Shown here piece after piece: positions 36,202 to 47,612 of a DNA stretch of 64,000 nt (positions within the stretch are counted from its first letter, which is position 1; every line of letters starts with the position of its first letter). Below the pieces are notes generated by a model that saw nothing but the letters and a program-made list of their open reading frames with translations, was not told the DNA's origin and did not search any database. A program made the translations under genes and the position numbers. The stretch spans positions 253,116 through 317,115 of the forward strand of contig CAKSDI010000003.1 in the NCBI GenBank assembly GCA_934445035.1, in the 5' to 3' direction. Source of the stretch: an uncultured Eubacteriales bacterium (GTDB taxonomy: Bacteria; Bacillota; Clostridia; Oscillospirales; Acutalibacteraceae).

Positions 36202-37149
36202 TTAAATATTAAGGCTTGATATTACCTCTTTTAAGGTATCCGCGCTCTTTCTGAGCTTTGTAACTTCATCATCGGTGAGCGAAAGATTTACTTTGCCTCT
36301 TACGCAGTTGTTACCGATCATATTTAGGGTTGAAAGGCAGACATTGTCAATGCCGTACTCCCCGTGCATCATTGTAGAAACGGTCATAGTAGTATCCATT
36401 CCGCCGAGCAGGCATTTGCATATATGACATACGGATACTGAAACAGCATAAAATGTTGCTCCCTTTCTCGCAATAACTCTTGCACCCGATTTTCTAACAT
36501 ACTGCTCAATATCTTCAAGATTAAGCTCGGGGTTGGCAATTCCGTTATTCTCGCTTAAAAGCTTCGCACAGTCCTTGATAGGAACATTTGAAATATTCGC
36601 AACAGACCACGGAATAAACGAAGAATCACCGTGCTCGCCGAGAACATAAGCGTGAACATTAGCCTGAGAAATATTGTAGTACTCAGAAAGTCTTGAGCGA
36701 AGTCTTGCGGTATCGAGAATAGTACCCGAACCGAGGATCTTGTTTTCGGGAAGTCCCGAAAGCTTGCAGAATGTGTATGTAAGCACATCAACAGGATTGC
36801 TTACTATAACATAAGTCGCGTCGGGAGCATATTTGGTGATCTCGGGAATAATACTCTTGGTTATATCCACATTGGTCTGAGCAAGCTCAAGGCGGGTCTG
36901 ACCAGGCTTTCTTGCAATTCCCGAAGTGAGAATAACGATATCAGATCCTGCGGCGTCACGATAGTCCCCCGCATATACCGAGCAGGCGCTGCAGAACGGT
37001 GTTCCCTGCCTGATGTCGAGAGCTTCGCCTAAAGCTTTTTCATTGTTGATATCGATCATTACGATATCCGAAGCGATACCCATAACCGTGAGTGTGTAAG
37101 CGATCGTTGAGCCGACGCTGCCTGTACCGATGATTGAAATTTTGTTCAT
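36202..37149 (-). CDS. mdh: Malate dehydrogenase, LDH-like family
   Basis: A 315-residue NAD-dependent L-2-hydroxyacid dehydrogenase. The fold is LDH-like (IGTGSVGSTIAY; D146 and R149 in LDTARLR; H173 in GEHGD). The residue that decides substrate (LDH position 102) is Arg80 in GIARKPG, as in malate dehydrogenases; lactate enzymes have Gln. Asp33 in IVMIDIN favours NAD over NADP. So it most likely reduces oxaloacetate to malate, which fits the fumarase next in the operon. An automatic label of L-lactate dehydrogenase would probably be wrong. It is the first gene of the operon. Confidence 0.85.
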   Translation of the reverse strand: MNKISIIGTGSVGSTIAYTLTVMGIASDIVMIDINNEKALGEALDIRQGTPFCSACSVYAGDYRDAAGSDIVILTSGIARKPGQTRLELAQTNVDITKSIIPEITKYAPDATYVIVSNPVDVLTYTFCKLSGLPENKILGSGTILDTARLRSRLSEYYNISQANVHAYVLGEHGDSSFIPWSVANISNVPIKDCAKLLSENNGIANPELNLEDIEQYVRKSGARVIARKGATFYAVSVSVCHICKCLLGGMDTTMTVSTMMHGEYGIDNVCLSTLNMIGNNCVRGKVNLSLTDDEVTKLRKSADTLKEVISSLNI

Positions 37150-37274
37150 AATACACCTTCCTATATTACATATTAATATACATTATAACATATTACGACA
37201 ATTTTTGGAATTGCGATTTTTGCATAGCGGTATTCATTATTTGTATATATAGCTTTTCAGATATACCAATTATC

Positions 37275-37302
37275 ATTATACCATTTATAAGCATTAAATC
37301 AA
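37275..37302 (-). promoter_or_regulatory. Candidate promoter of the mdh-fum-hdr-flx-frd operon
   Basis: On the minus strand TTGATT and TATAAT with a 16-base spacer, leaving a ~120-base leader. A second TATAAT at 37182-37187 with a poor -35 (TTCCAA) could serve a shorter transcript. The 37150-37394 interval is AT-rich and I see no clear Rex-type operator or riboswitch in it. Confidence 0.5.
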
Positions 37303-37394
37303 CCGGAAATTTTTTATATTTTTATGTTAATTAAGCGGTTTTAAATATGTTAAATCAAAATAACCGATTTTATGTTATAAAAGTTTAAAAATGC

Positions 37395-37423
37395 TTGTTT
37401 TATAAGAAATATTGTGATATAAT
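37395..37423 (+). promoter_or_regulatory. Promoter of the P-type ATPase gene
   Basis: TTGTTT (37395-37400), 17 bases, TATAAT (37418-37423), about 22 bases before the ATG. Confidence 0.65.
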
Positions 37424-37445
37424 ACAATTTAAGCGAGGTGAGAAA

Positions 37446-39791
37446 ATGAAAAATAGCGATATGCAGATAACCGGTCTTACAATGGATCAGGTGATCGACA
37501 GGAAAAATAAAGGCCTTGTTAATACCGATACGACCGCCGCCGGAAAATCCGTAAAAGAAATCATCAGATCCAATACGCTGACTTATTTCAACTTTATATT
37601 TATTATAATCACGGTGCTGTTATGCGCAGTCGGCTCGTTCAGAAATTTAACTTTTCTGCCGATAATCATAGGAAACACGCTTGTCGGTATTTTTCAGGAA
37701 TTAAGAGCTAAAAAAACTCTCGATAAAATGAGTTTAATCAATTCCCCTCACGCAGAAGTTATAAGAGATTCTAAAAGGCAGAGGATAAAATCGGGATCGC
37801 TCGTAAAAGGCGATTATGTGATTTTCTCCGCAGGCGATCAGATAGTGGCTGACGCGCGGATAGTAAAAGGCTCTGTAAATGTAAACGAGGCGCTGCTGAC
37901 AGGCGAAGAAGACGAAATAACGAAAAACTTCGGCGATACCCTGCTTTCAGGCAGCTTTATAGTTTCGGGAGAATGCATTGCCACACTTGAAAAGGTAGGA
38001 AAAGAATCATATATTTCTAAGCTCACCGCAGAGGCAAAAGCCGTAAGTGAAAAAGAGCAGTCCGAAATGATCCGCTCGATAAATAAAATCGTTAAATGGA
38101 TGGGAATTTTGCTTATTCCCATAGGCGGAATATTATTTTATCAAAGCTATTTTTTAAGTAAAGAAACCTTTGCGGACAGTATCGTATCGATGGTGGCGGC
38201 AATTATCGGAATGATACCCGAGGGGCTTTATCTTTTAACCACCGTGGCGCTTGCTCTCGGAACGATCAGGCTCTCTAAGCGAAAAGTGCTTTTAAACGAT
38301 ATGAAGAGTATAGAAGCGCTCGCCAGAGTAGATGTGCTTTGCGTGGATAAAACCGGCACTATCACAGAGCCCACAATGGAAGTTAAAACCGTGGTTAGAA
38401 TAAACGAGGAAAGCGAAGCGGACTTAAATAAGCTTTATGAATATATCGGCTCTTCCATTGATAACAACGCGACAATGCAGGCGCTTAAAAAATTCAAAGC
38501 GGAAAACTGCATGACGGCTGAGAATTTAAAAGCGGCTGTAAGCGTTACTCCTTTTTCATCTTCTTTAAAATACGGAACAGCCGTTTTTGAAGACGGCGAA
38601 TATATCCTCGGCGCTCCCGAATTTGTGCTTAAGGACAAATTCAAAGAATATAAGGAGCTTGTGGAAAACTATTCTAAAAAAGGATATAGGGTACTAAGCT
38701 TTGCAGTTAACAAAGAAGACGATATCTCCCCTGTTTTATTTATAGTTTTATCGAATGCAATAAGAAAAGGCGCTGTTAAAACTTTCAGGTATTTTGCCGA
38801 TCAGGGAGTAAAAATAAAAGTAATATCGGGTGATAATCCGCAGACTGTCAGCGAAACCGCAAGGCTCGCGGGAATCGAGGATTACGATAAGTATATAGAC
38901 GCTTCCTTGCTTGACACGAAAGAAGAGGTTGAAAAAGCCGCTCTCTTATACACGGTTTTCGGAAGAGTGACGCCGAAGCAAAAACAAATGATAGTAAATG
39001 CCCTGCAAAACAGCGGCCGCACGGTTGCAATGACAGGCGACGGTGTAAACGATATTCTCGCTATGAAAGATGCCGATTGTGCCATAGCTATGGCTTCGGG
39101 CAGCGAGGCGGTATCCCAGGCGGCACAGGTCGTGCTGCTTGATTCCGACTTTTCAAAAATGCCCGGAGTTGTTTTAGAGGGCAGAAGAGTCGTAAATAAT
39201 ATTCAAAGATCGGCAAGCTTATTCCTTGTAAAAAATATTTTTTCTGTTTTGCTTGCGATAATGGCTTCAATATTTATGTTTTCTTATCCTTTGGAGCCTA
39301 CGCACATTTCGCTTATCAGCGCTTTTACAATAGGTCTTCCCGGATTTTTGTTAGCGCTTGAAAGCAATAAAAGCAGAATTGAGGGCAATTTCCTTACAAA
39401 TGTTCTTAAAAATGCTTTGCCCGCAGGTCTTACAGACGCGATAGTCGTAGGCTCACTTGCAATATTCAAAAAGGTATTCGGACTTCCTAAATCCGATGTT
39501 GCGACAGCTTCGACTCTTATTCTTGCAGTTGTGGGATTTATGATCTTAAGAAAGATCAGTATGCCGTTTAATAAATACAGACTTACCGTTTTTCTTATAA
39601 ACATTCTCGGCATAGTGCTGACATTTATAGTGATCCCCGACTTTTTCAATGTGGTTATGATACCGATAACAAGTATGCAGCTGACTATTCTTTTCTCGTT
39701 TGCCGCAGAATCTATTTTCAGAATTCTTTCGTTTATTGTAGACGGAGGATTAAAGAAAAGGAAAAAACCTAAAAAGCGCGCAAAAAAATAA
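37446..39791 (+). CDS. Cation-translocating P-type ATPase (CtpE-like)
   Basis: A 781-residue P2-type ATPase. The phosphorylation motif DKTGTIT, the actuator TGE (ALLTGEEDEI), MTGDGVND in the hinge and the helix-4 motif MIPEGLYLLT are all present. The overall layout resembles CtpE and other calcium/magnesium-type pumps; there is no N-terminal heavy-metal domain. The very basic C-terminus ends in a Lys/Arg cluster. The start at 37446 follows GAGGTGAG; the promoter lies upstream of it. The ion cannot be fixed from sequence. Confidence 0.85.
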   Translation: MKNSDMQITGLTMDQVIDRKNKGLVNTDTTAAGKSVKEIIRSNTLTYFNFIFIIITVLLCAVGSFRNLTFLPIIIGNTLVGIFQELRAKKTLDKMSLINSPHAEVIRDSKRQRIKSGSLVKGDYVIFSAGDQIVADARIVKGSVNVNEALLTGEEDEITKNFGDTLLSGSFIVSGECIATLEKVGKESYISKLTAEAKAVSEKEQSEMIRSINKIVKWMGILLIPIGGILFYQSYFLSKETFADSIVSMVAAIIGMIPEGLYLLTTVALALGTIRLSKRKVLLNDMKSIEALARVDVLCVDKTGTITEPTMEVKTVVRINEESEADLNKLYEYIGSSIDNNATMQALKKFKAENCMTAENLKAAVSVTPFSSSLKYGTAVFEDGEYILGAPEFVLKDKFKEYKELVENYSKKGYRVLSFAVNKEDDISPVLFIVLSNAIRKGAVKTFRYFADQGVKIKVISGDNPQTVSETARLAGIEDYDKYIDASLLDTKEEVEKAALLYTVFGRVTPKQKQMIVNALQNSGRTVAMTGDGVNDILAMKDADCAIAMASGSEAVSQAAQVVLLDSDFSKMPGVVLEGRRVVNNIQRSASLFLVKNIFSVLLAIMASIFMFSYPLEPTHISLISAFTIGLPGFLLALESNKSRIEGNFLTNVLKNALPAGLTDAIVVGSLAIFKKVFGLPKSDVATASTLILAVVGFMILRKISMPFNKYRLTVFLINILGIVLTFIVIPDFFNVVMIPITSMQLTILFSFAAESIFRILSFIVDGGLKKRKKPKKRAKK

Positions 39792-39800
39792 ATAATAAAA

Positions 39801-39835
39801 ACATAGCGTTTCAGCAAAAAACTGAAACGCTATGT
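39801..39835. terminator. Bidirectional terminator
   Basis: ACATAGCGTTTCAG and CTGAAACGCTATGT form a perfect 14-bp stem with TTTTTATT after it and a T-rich run on the other strand; it serves the P-type ATPase and the convergent LysR gene. Confidence 0.9.
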
Positions 39836-39840
39836 TTTTA

Positions 39841-40710
39841 TTATGTTCGAAAAGAAAGATAATCAATAAACTTTTCTACCGCCGGCGAAATGTGTTTTTT
39901 ACTTTTCATAGCAAGACCTATCGAGCGGTAATAAGGTTTTTTAAGAGATCGTATTTCGACCTTATATGGTATTTTCTTAAGGATCATATCCGGCAGGATA
40001 CTAACACCCATTCCATTTTCAACCATTGCCATTATTGCAAAGTCCTCCCAGGTTGTAAAACGGATATCCGGCTGCACATTCGAGCGCTCCAAAAGATCAG
40101 AAACTTCTGTTTTTCCTCCATGCTCCAACAGCAAAAACGGCAAACCGCTTAAATCTTCAACAGCTACTTCCTCTTTTTCTGCAAGGAAATGCCCTACGGG
40201 AAGCACAACTTTATATTCATCGCGATTTAACAAAATCGTATCAAACTTTGCAAGAGTCGGCAGGCGGAGAAATCCGCAGTCTACTCGACCGTCGTCTATC
40301 CATTTTTCCACTTCCGAATAGTCGCCGAGCAATATTTCATATTCAATTCCCGGATAGTCCTTTTGCAAAGCGGCAAAAATATTCGGCAGCCAGTTTATCG
40401 CTACACTTGCAAAAGTGCCGATTCGGATAACACCGCTTTCAATACCATTGATTTTATTTATCTGTCCCTCTAATTCGTGATGATCATTTAAAATTTTACG
40501 CACAAACGGCAGGACCTGTTTTCCGGAAGAAGTCAGGCAAGCACCGTTTTTTCCGCGTTCAAGCAATATCATTCCCCATTCGGTTTCTAAGTCGGCAATC
40601 ATTTTGCTGATAGATGACTGCGTATAATCAAGCTCCTGAGCCGCACGGGTAAAGCTGCCTTTTTCCACTGTTTTAACAAATGCAATATATTTTAAAAAAG
40701 GATTATCCAT
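39841..40710 (-). CDS. LysR-family transcriptional regulator
   Basis: A 289-residue LysR protein: N-terminal winged helix (residues ~5-62; GSFTRAAQELDYTQSSISKM is the recognition helix region) and a C-terminal periplasmic-binding-like effector domain. It is divergent from the MATE exporter gene with overlapping promoters, so it probably controls that gene and itself. Inducer unknown. Confidence 0.88.
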   Translation of the reverse strand: MDNPFLKYIAFVKTVEKGSFTRAAQELDYTQSSISKMIADLETEWGMILLERGKNGACLTSSGKQVLPFVRKILNDHHELEGQINKINGIESGVIRIGTFASVAINWLPNIFAALQKDYPGIEYEILLGDYSEVEKWIDDGRVDCGFLRLPTLAKFDTILLNRDEYKVVLPVGHFLAEKEEVAVEDLSGLPFLLLEHGGKTEVSDLLERSNVQPDIRFTTWEDFAIMAMVENGMGVSILPDMILKKIPYKVEIRSLKKPYYRSIGLAMKSKKHISPAVEKFIDYLSFRT

Positions 40711-40756
40711 AATTTATCAATTCCATTCTTCGATATAATACATCTAAATTATTCTC

Positions 40757-40792
40757 TTTTTATATCATAGCTCATTATGTATAATAATTCAA
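40757..40792. promoter_or_regulatory. Overlapping divergent promoters of the LysR and MATE genes
   Basis: Minus strand: TTGAAT (40787-40792), 17 bases, TATGAT (40764-40769). Plus strand: TATAAT at 40780-40785 with a weak -35, TTTTTA at 40757-40762. The overlap would let one bound LysR protein affect both genes. Confidence 0.5.
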
Positions 40793-40817
40793 GAGATATT
40801 TAAAGGATGTGCTATGA

Positions 40818-42155
40818 TTGAAAGATTTAAAAATCGATATGCTGCACGGTCCGCTTTTAGGAAAACTGCTTCTTTTTACTTTACCGATAGCGTTAAGCAG
40901 TATGATCCAGCAGTTATTCAATGCTGCGGATACCGCAGTTGTAGGATATTTCGGAAGTGAAAGCGCACTTGCGGCGGTGGGAACAAACACTGAGATAATC
41001 GCACTGATCGTCACGGTTTCTTCCGGATTGTCACTTGGAGTAAATATTCTTATTGCAAACCATATCGGGCAAAACGAAACATCAAAAATACCTGACGCGG
41101 TTCAATCATCTATGCTTTTAGCGTGTTTTATCGGAATAATCGGTCTTGTTATAGGTCAACTCGCCGCCGTTCCGCTGCTTAAGCTTATTCAAACACCGAG
41201 AAGTATACTTAATTCGGCAAAGCTTTATTTGCGGCTATATATGCTCGGCTACCCGTTTTTACTTTTATATGATTTCGGAGCTTCCGTGCTTAGAGCGCGC
41301 GGCGACAGCCGCTATCCTTTTTCAGCGTTGATGATTTCGGGAATTGCAAATATCGGATTGAACCTGCTATTTGTGATAGTATTTCGTTTGGGAGTTGCAG
41401 GAGTCGCGGTCGCAACGGATATTTCAAATCTTTTATCGTCAATTTTGGTTTTGCGACGGCTGAAAAGTGAAAAAATTTTTTGCTTTTCAGTAAAAAAGCC
41501 AATGTTTTCTCTGCGTATTGCCCGAAATGTCCTTAAATGCGGTATTCCGTCAGCTGTGCAGGGCGCCGTTTTTTGCTTTGCAAATATTTTTGTTCAGGCA
41601 TCTATCAACCTTTTCGGAGAAACTGCGATTGCCGGCAGCACCATAGCAATGAATTTTGAATATTTTACTTATTACATAATCACGGCTTTCGGTCAGACTG
41701 CTACAACATTCACAAGCCAAAACTATTCCGCCGGCAAGCTTGACCGTTGCGGGCGGATATTGCGGCTTATCCTTTTATTATCGTTTGTGTGCAGTTCAGT
41801 CCCGATTTTTATTATAGTTTTGTTTCGCAATATGTTCTGCGGTATCTTTACGGCGGAAGCCGCTGTCATCAAAAGTGCCGAAATACGAATCCTCTGCATT
41901 TTGCTGTTTGAGCCTTTGTGCAATTTATATGAAATTCCCGCAGGAGTTCTGCGCGGCAGCGGACACACGCTTTATCCCGCTGTAAGCACTGTTATCGGCA
42001 CCTGTGCGTTTCGCATAATATGGATATGCACTGTATTTAAAAATACCGCCTCAATCACTGCGCTCTATTATGCTTTTCCCCTTTCGTGGATTTTTACTAT
42101 TCTGCTTATTAATATAGGGTATTTAATTATCAAGCCACTAAAGAACAAATTATAA
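40818..42155 (+). CDS. MATE-family multidrug/metabolite exporter
   Basis: A 445-residue protein with 12 membrane helices in two repeats of the MATE/NorM fold (FTLPIALSSMIQQLFNAADT; RARGDSRYPF at the mid-repeat). It exports cationic compounds using a Na+ or H+ gradient. The start is TTG at 40818, ten bases after AAAGGA, giving MKDLKIDML; an ATG at 40814 is out of frame and ATG 40839 lacks a ribosome site. It is divergent from its likely LysR regulator. Confidence 0.85.
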   Translation: MKDLKIDMLHGPLLGKLLLFTLPIALSSMIQQLFNAADTAVVGYFGSESALAAVGTNTEIIALIVTVSSGLSLGVNILIANHIGQNETSKIPDAVQSSMLLACFIGIIGLVIGQLAAVPLLKLIQTPRSILNSAKLYLRLYMLGYPFLLLYDFGASVLRARGDSRYPFSALMISGIANIGLNLLFVIVFRLGVAGVAVATDISNLLSSILVLRRLKSEKIFCFSVKKPMFSLRIARNVLKCGIPSAVQGAVFCFANIFVQASINLFGETAIAGSTIAMNFEYFTYYIITAFGQTATTFTSQNYSAGKLDRCGRILRLILLLSFVCSSVPIFIIVLFRNMFCGIFTAEAAVIKSAEIRILCILLFEPLCNLYEIPAGVLRGSGHTLYPAVSTVIGTCAFRIIWICTVFKNTASITALYYAFPLSWIFTILLINIGYLIIKPLKNKL

Positions 42156-42160
42156 AAAAC

Positions 42161-42193
42161 GCACCTCTAAAAGTATCTTACTTTTAGGGGTGC
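42161..42193. terminator. Bidirectional terminator between the MATE gene and atpC
   Basis: GCACCTCTAAAAG pairs with CTTTTAGGGGTGC (one G-T pair) around a short loop; T-rich on the right and, on the other strand, from the A-rich left flank. Confidence 0.85.
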
Positions 42194-42201
42194 TTTAATT
42201 T

Positions 42202-42615
42202 TTATTCCGAATTTGCGCTTCCTTTAACTCTGAGCCTTGCAATATTTCTTGCAAGCATAAGCTGAGTGGATTTATATTCTCTGTAGCTCTGTTTTTGAAG
42301 CATAGCTTCTTTAGCCTCATCGGCCGATATTTTCGCCCTTATTTCATCTATCTGATCGGGTCTTTCGGCAGAATCCGTGAGCACTAAGATCTCGCCGTTT
42401 TCAATTTTGCAGAGTCCTGCGGAAACAGCGGCTATCTCATCGCTTGAACCGGGTTTTCTGTAAGTAAGAGTTCCGGGGACTAGAGCGGTTATAGTATTGC
42501 TGTGGTCGGCAAGAATTCCGTACTGCCCGGAGGAAGTGGGAATTATCAGCGACTCACATTCGCCGTCATAAAAAGTTTTATCCGCGGCAAGAATATGAAC
42601 TTTAAAACTTTTCAT
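42202..42615 (-). CDS. atpC: ATP synthase epsilon subunit
   Basis: A 137-residue epsilon subunit: N-terminal beta sandwich (LIIPTSSGQYGILADHSNTI) and a C-terminal two-helix region rich in Glu, Lys and Arg that can inhibit hydrolysis. It is the last gene of the atp operon, 5 bases after atpD. Confidence 0.92.
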   Translation of the reverse strand: MKSFKVHILAADKTFYDGECESLIIPTSSGQYGILADHSNTITALVPGTLTYRKPGSSDEIAAVSAGLCKIENGEILVLTDSAERPDQIDEIRAKISADEAKEAMLQKQSYREYKSTQLMLARNIARLRVKGSANSE

Positions 42616-42620
42616 TTCAA

Positions 42621-44935
<2,315 letters not shown>

Positions 44936-44952
44936 GTATCTTCACCGCCTTT

Positions 44953-46713
44953 TTATGATTTTTTAAGGAACTCTTTTGCCTTATTTGCTATCAGTTTTGT
45001 ATCGTCGTCCGAAAGCTCGCCTGTTTCGTCTATCTTTTCGCAAAGGCTTAACTGCGTGCTTTCAAAATACTTGATAAGCTTATCCGCATAATCCGGGACC
45101 TCTTTTACAGGCACATCGGAAAATGCTTTTGAAAGTGCGGAAACAAGCAAAATCACCTGCTGGTGCTCCTTGTAAGGATGATACTGCTTTTGCTTTAGAA
45201 GCTGCATAAGGTCTTCGCCGTAATGAAGCTGTCTTTTAGTAGTTTCGTCAAGATCGCTCGAAAACTGCATAAAGACTTCCATTTCCCTATACTGTGCAAG
45301 ATCAAGTCTGATAGCGCCGGTCGCTTTTTTCATAGCCTTTGTCTGAGCGGCGCCGCCGACTCTGGAAACGGAAAGTCCGACATTTACAGCCGGTCTTTGA
45401 CCCGCAAAGAAAAGGTCGCTTTCAAGGAATATCTGACCGTCGGTTATAGAAATAATATTCGTAGGAATATAAGCGGAAACATCTCCTGCCTGGGTTTCTA
45501 CGATAGGCAGAGCAGTCATACTGCCTCCGCCCAAATTATCGCTTAAATGCGCCGATCTTTCAAGAAGTCTTGAATGGAGATAGAATACATCTCCGGGATA
45601 TGCTTCTCGTCCGGGAGAGCGCTCAAGCAAAAGGCTTAAAGTCCTGTAAGCTATGGCGTGCTTAGAAAGGTCGTCATAAACGATAAGGACATCTTTTCCG
45701 TTTTCCATAAAATATTCTGCAATAGCGCAGCCCGAATAAGGCGCAATATACTGCTTAGGCGCGGAATCGCTTGCGGAAGCGTTTACTATAACCGTGTAAT
45801 TAAGAGCGCCTTTGGATTTTAAAACCTCTGCAAGCTGAGCCACGGAAGAAGCTTTCTGCCCGATAGCTACATATACGCAAACGACATTTTTATCTTTCTG
45901 ATTAAGAATGGTATCTAAGGCTATCGCCGTTTTACCCGTCTGCCTGTCGCCGATAATTAACTCTCTTTGGCCTCTGCCGATAGGAAACATAGAATCTATC
46001 GCGAGAAGTCCTGTTTCAAGAGGTTTGTTTACAGGCTGCCTGTCTATAATTCCGGGCGCCTTTTTCTCAATAGGATAGTAACCGTCTTCAAAAATAGGAC
46101 CTTTACCGTCGATAGGCTCTCCTAAAGCGTCAACGATTCTTCCGAGCATTTTTTTGCCCACCGGAACGCCGGCTGTTTTAAAGCTTCTTTTAACTAAGCT
46201 GTCCTCGGTTATTTCCTCTTCGTCGCCGAAAATAACGCAGCCTACGCTGTCCTCTTTAAGGTCAAGCACCATTCCTTTTATTCCGTGCTCGAATATAAGT
46301 ATTTCGCCGTACTTTACATTTTCAAGACCGCTTACCGTGGCAATTCCGTCGCCGACGGTAAGAACAGAGCCTATCTCTTCGCTTTCGGCTGCAGGCTTGA
46401 AGCTTTCGGCGGTTTCTTTTATCAAAGGAATTATTTTATCCTGATTTTTTATGGCGGCAAATATCTTTTCTTTAAGCTGTCTGCCTATTCCGGCAGGGCT
46501 CCAATCGATAATTTCATCCGGGACAAACTCCCCTGATCTTTTGCATATCTCGATCACAAAACCGTCTTTATAATTCTCATCCTTTAAAAAAGAAAGCTCG
46601 GATAAAGAACCGTATTTTCCTTCTAAGAAGGCTTTTAAATCCTCGGTTTGCTTAGTTTCGGGCTCTTTATAATATCTTATTCTTGCCCTAACAGATAGAT
46701 TTGTCAAAATCAT
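44953..46713 (-). CDS. atpA: ATP synthase alpha subunit with N-terminal delta-like domain
   Basis: A 586-residue protein; alpha is normally ~505. From about residue 90 it is ordinary alpha ([18 protein letters not shown]-loop [30 protein letters not shown]). Residues ~1-85 read like the C-terminal domain of the delta subunit: a strand-helix unit ([20 protein letters not shown], then LEGKYGS), KDGFVIEI at the position of the delta GGF motif, and [17 protein letters not shown] like the delta IDGSVRGRL end. No atpH gene exists: atpF ends at this start codon (TGATG). The N-terminal helical bundle of delta seems absent. A GTG at 46716 is an alternative start. Confidence 0.88.
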   Translation of the reverse strand: MILTNLSVRARIRYYKEPETKQTEDLKAFLEGKYGSLSELSFLKDENYKDGFVIEICKRSGEFVPDEIIDWSPAGIGRQLKEKIFAAIKNQDKIIPLIKETAESFKPAAESEEIGSVLTVGDGIATVSGLENVKYGEILIFEHGIKGMVLDLKEDSVGCVIFGDEEEITEDSLVKRSFKTAGVPVGKKMLGRIVDALGEPIDGKGPIFEDGYYPIEKKAPGIIDRQPVNKPLETGLLAIDSMFPIGRGQRELIIGDRQTGKTAIALDTILNQKDKNVVCVYVAIGQKASSVAQLAEVLKSKGALNYTVIVNASASDSAPKQYIAPYSGCAIAEYFMENGKDVLIVYDDLSKHAIAYRTLSLLLERSPGREAYPGDVFYLHSRLLERSAHLSDNLGGGSMTALPIVETQAGDVSAYIPTNIISITDGQIFLESDLFFAGQRPAVNVGLSVSRVGGAAQTKAMKKATGAIRLDLAQYREMEVFMQFSSDLDETTKRQLHYGEDLMQLLKQKQYHPYKEHQQVILLVSALSKAFSDVPVKEVPDYADKLIKYFESTQLSLCEKIDETGELSDDDTKLIANKAKEFLKKS

Positions 46714-47192
46714 CACTCTTTTCCGGCGGTTTTCAAAAAGTCGTCAATAGCGTCGCCGCTTTTTGCCGAAACCGCTTCATCAATAGCGTCGGAAACGATC
46801 TTTTCGATCTCGGCGTTAGCCTCGTTTAATATCTTTTCCTTTTCTTCCATTGCTTCCGATTTTGCGGATTCGATTATCTTCTGCCTTTGAGCCTCAGCTT
46901 TTAAAAGCTCTGCTTCGGCAGATTTTTTGGCACTGTCTGCCGCCTCTGATTTGATTTTTTCAGCCTCTTCTTGCGCAAGCTCAAGCTTTTTTAAATACTC
47001 GGCTTCCTTTTCATCGGCGCTTTTAAGTTTATCTGCGGCGTCCTCATCCATTTTTTTATAATACTCTGTTCTCTTATCCATAAATTTCTTTACGGGTTTA
47101 TACAGCAAAAACCAAAGTCCGCCTGCGAGTATTATAAAATTGAAAATATGGAGCAATATCTGCTGCCAATCAATATTTAAAGGGATACTCAT
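46713..47192 (-). CDS. atpF: ATP synthase b subunit
   Basis: A 159-residue peripheral-stalk subunit: one N-terminal membrane helix ([20 protein letters not shown]) and a long charged coiled coil rich in Ala, Glu and Lys. The stop overlaps the atpA start directly, leaving no space for atpH. Confidence 0.92.
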   Translation of the reverse strand: MSIPLNIDWQQILLHIFNFIILAGGLWFLLYKPVKKFMDKRTEYYKKMDEDAADKLKSADEKEAEYLKKLELAQEEAEKIKSEAADSAKKSAEAELLKAEAQRQKIIESAKSEAMEEKEKILNEANAEIEKIVSDAIDEAVSAKSGDAIDDFLKTAGKE

Positions 47193-47207
47193 TTTTTCTC
47201 CCCCTCT

Positions 47208-47588
47208 TTACAGAACGAATATGACAAGTATCGCAACGATCAAAGCATAAATAATAGCTGTTTCGATAAATACAAGGCCGAGCATAAGGCTGGTTCTTAT
47301 CTTGCCCTCCGCTTCGGGTTGACGGGAAATTCCCTCTACAGACTTTGAAATAGCAAGAGCCATTCCGATAGCGCCGCTTGCCGCAACAAGACCGATACAA
47401 ACAGCCGCGGCTATTGCTTTGGAGCCTGTTGTATTATCCTCTTCCTGTGCAGACTGCGAGGTCGTGACCGCAGTTTCGCTCTGCTCTGATGAGGTATCGG
47501 TTGCCGCAAAAGCGGAAATACCTGCAAACACGCAGATGATCATTGCAAAAAGAACTGTAAGTAATGATTTTTTTAACTCTTTTTTCAT
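47208..47588 (-). CDS. atpE: ATP synthase c subunit with N-terminal signal-like extension
   Basis: A 126-residue proteolipid; c is usually 75-90. Residues 1-29 look like a signal peptide (basic start, hydrophobic core, SAFA before ATD), then ~25 residues rich in Ser, Thr, Glu and Gln. The c hairpin follows: helix 1 from ~56, loop SRQPEA (88-93), helix 2 with the ion-binding Glu109 in FIETAIIYAL. Aligned to the Na+ c-ring of Ilyobacter, Glu109, Thr110 and Tyr114 match but Gln32 is Met76, so the coupling ion is unclear. Confidence 0.9.
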   Translation of the reverse strand: MKKELKKSLLTVLFAMIICVFAGISAFAATDTSSEQSETAVTTSQSAQEEDNTTGSKAIAAAVCIGLVAASGAIGMALAISKSVEGISRQPEAEGKIRTSLMLGLVFIETAIIYALIVAILVIFVL

Positions 47589-47612
47589 AATATTTTCCTC
47601 CGGAATGAAAAA

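Noticed and set aside
36202..37149. L-lactate dehydrogenase
   Set aside because: The fold is right, but Arg at the specificity position and the fumarase neighbour favour malate dehydrogenase.
37150..37394. Rex-type operator or riboswitch upstream of mdh
   Set aside because: The region is AT-rich with several small imperfect repeats, but none matches a TTGTTAA-like palindrome or a recognisable RNA fold.
40814..40838. ATG start for the MATE exporter at 40814
   Set aside because: Out of frame with the transporter; TTG at 40818 has the right Shine-Dalgarno spacing.
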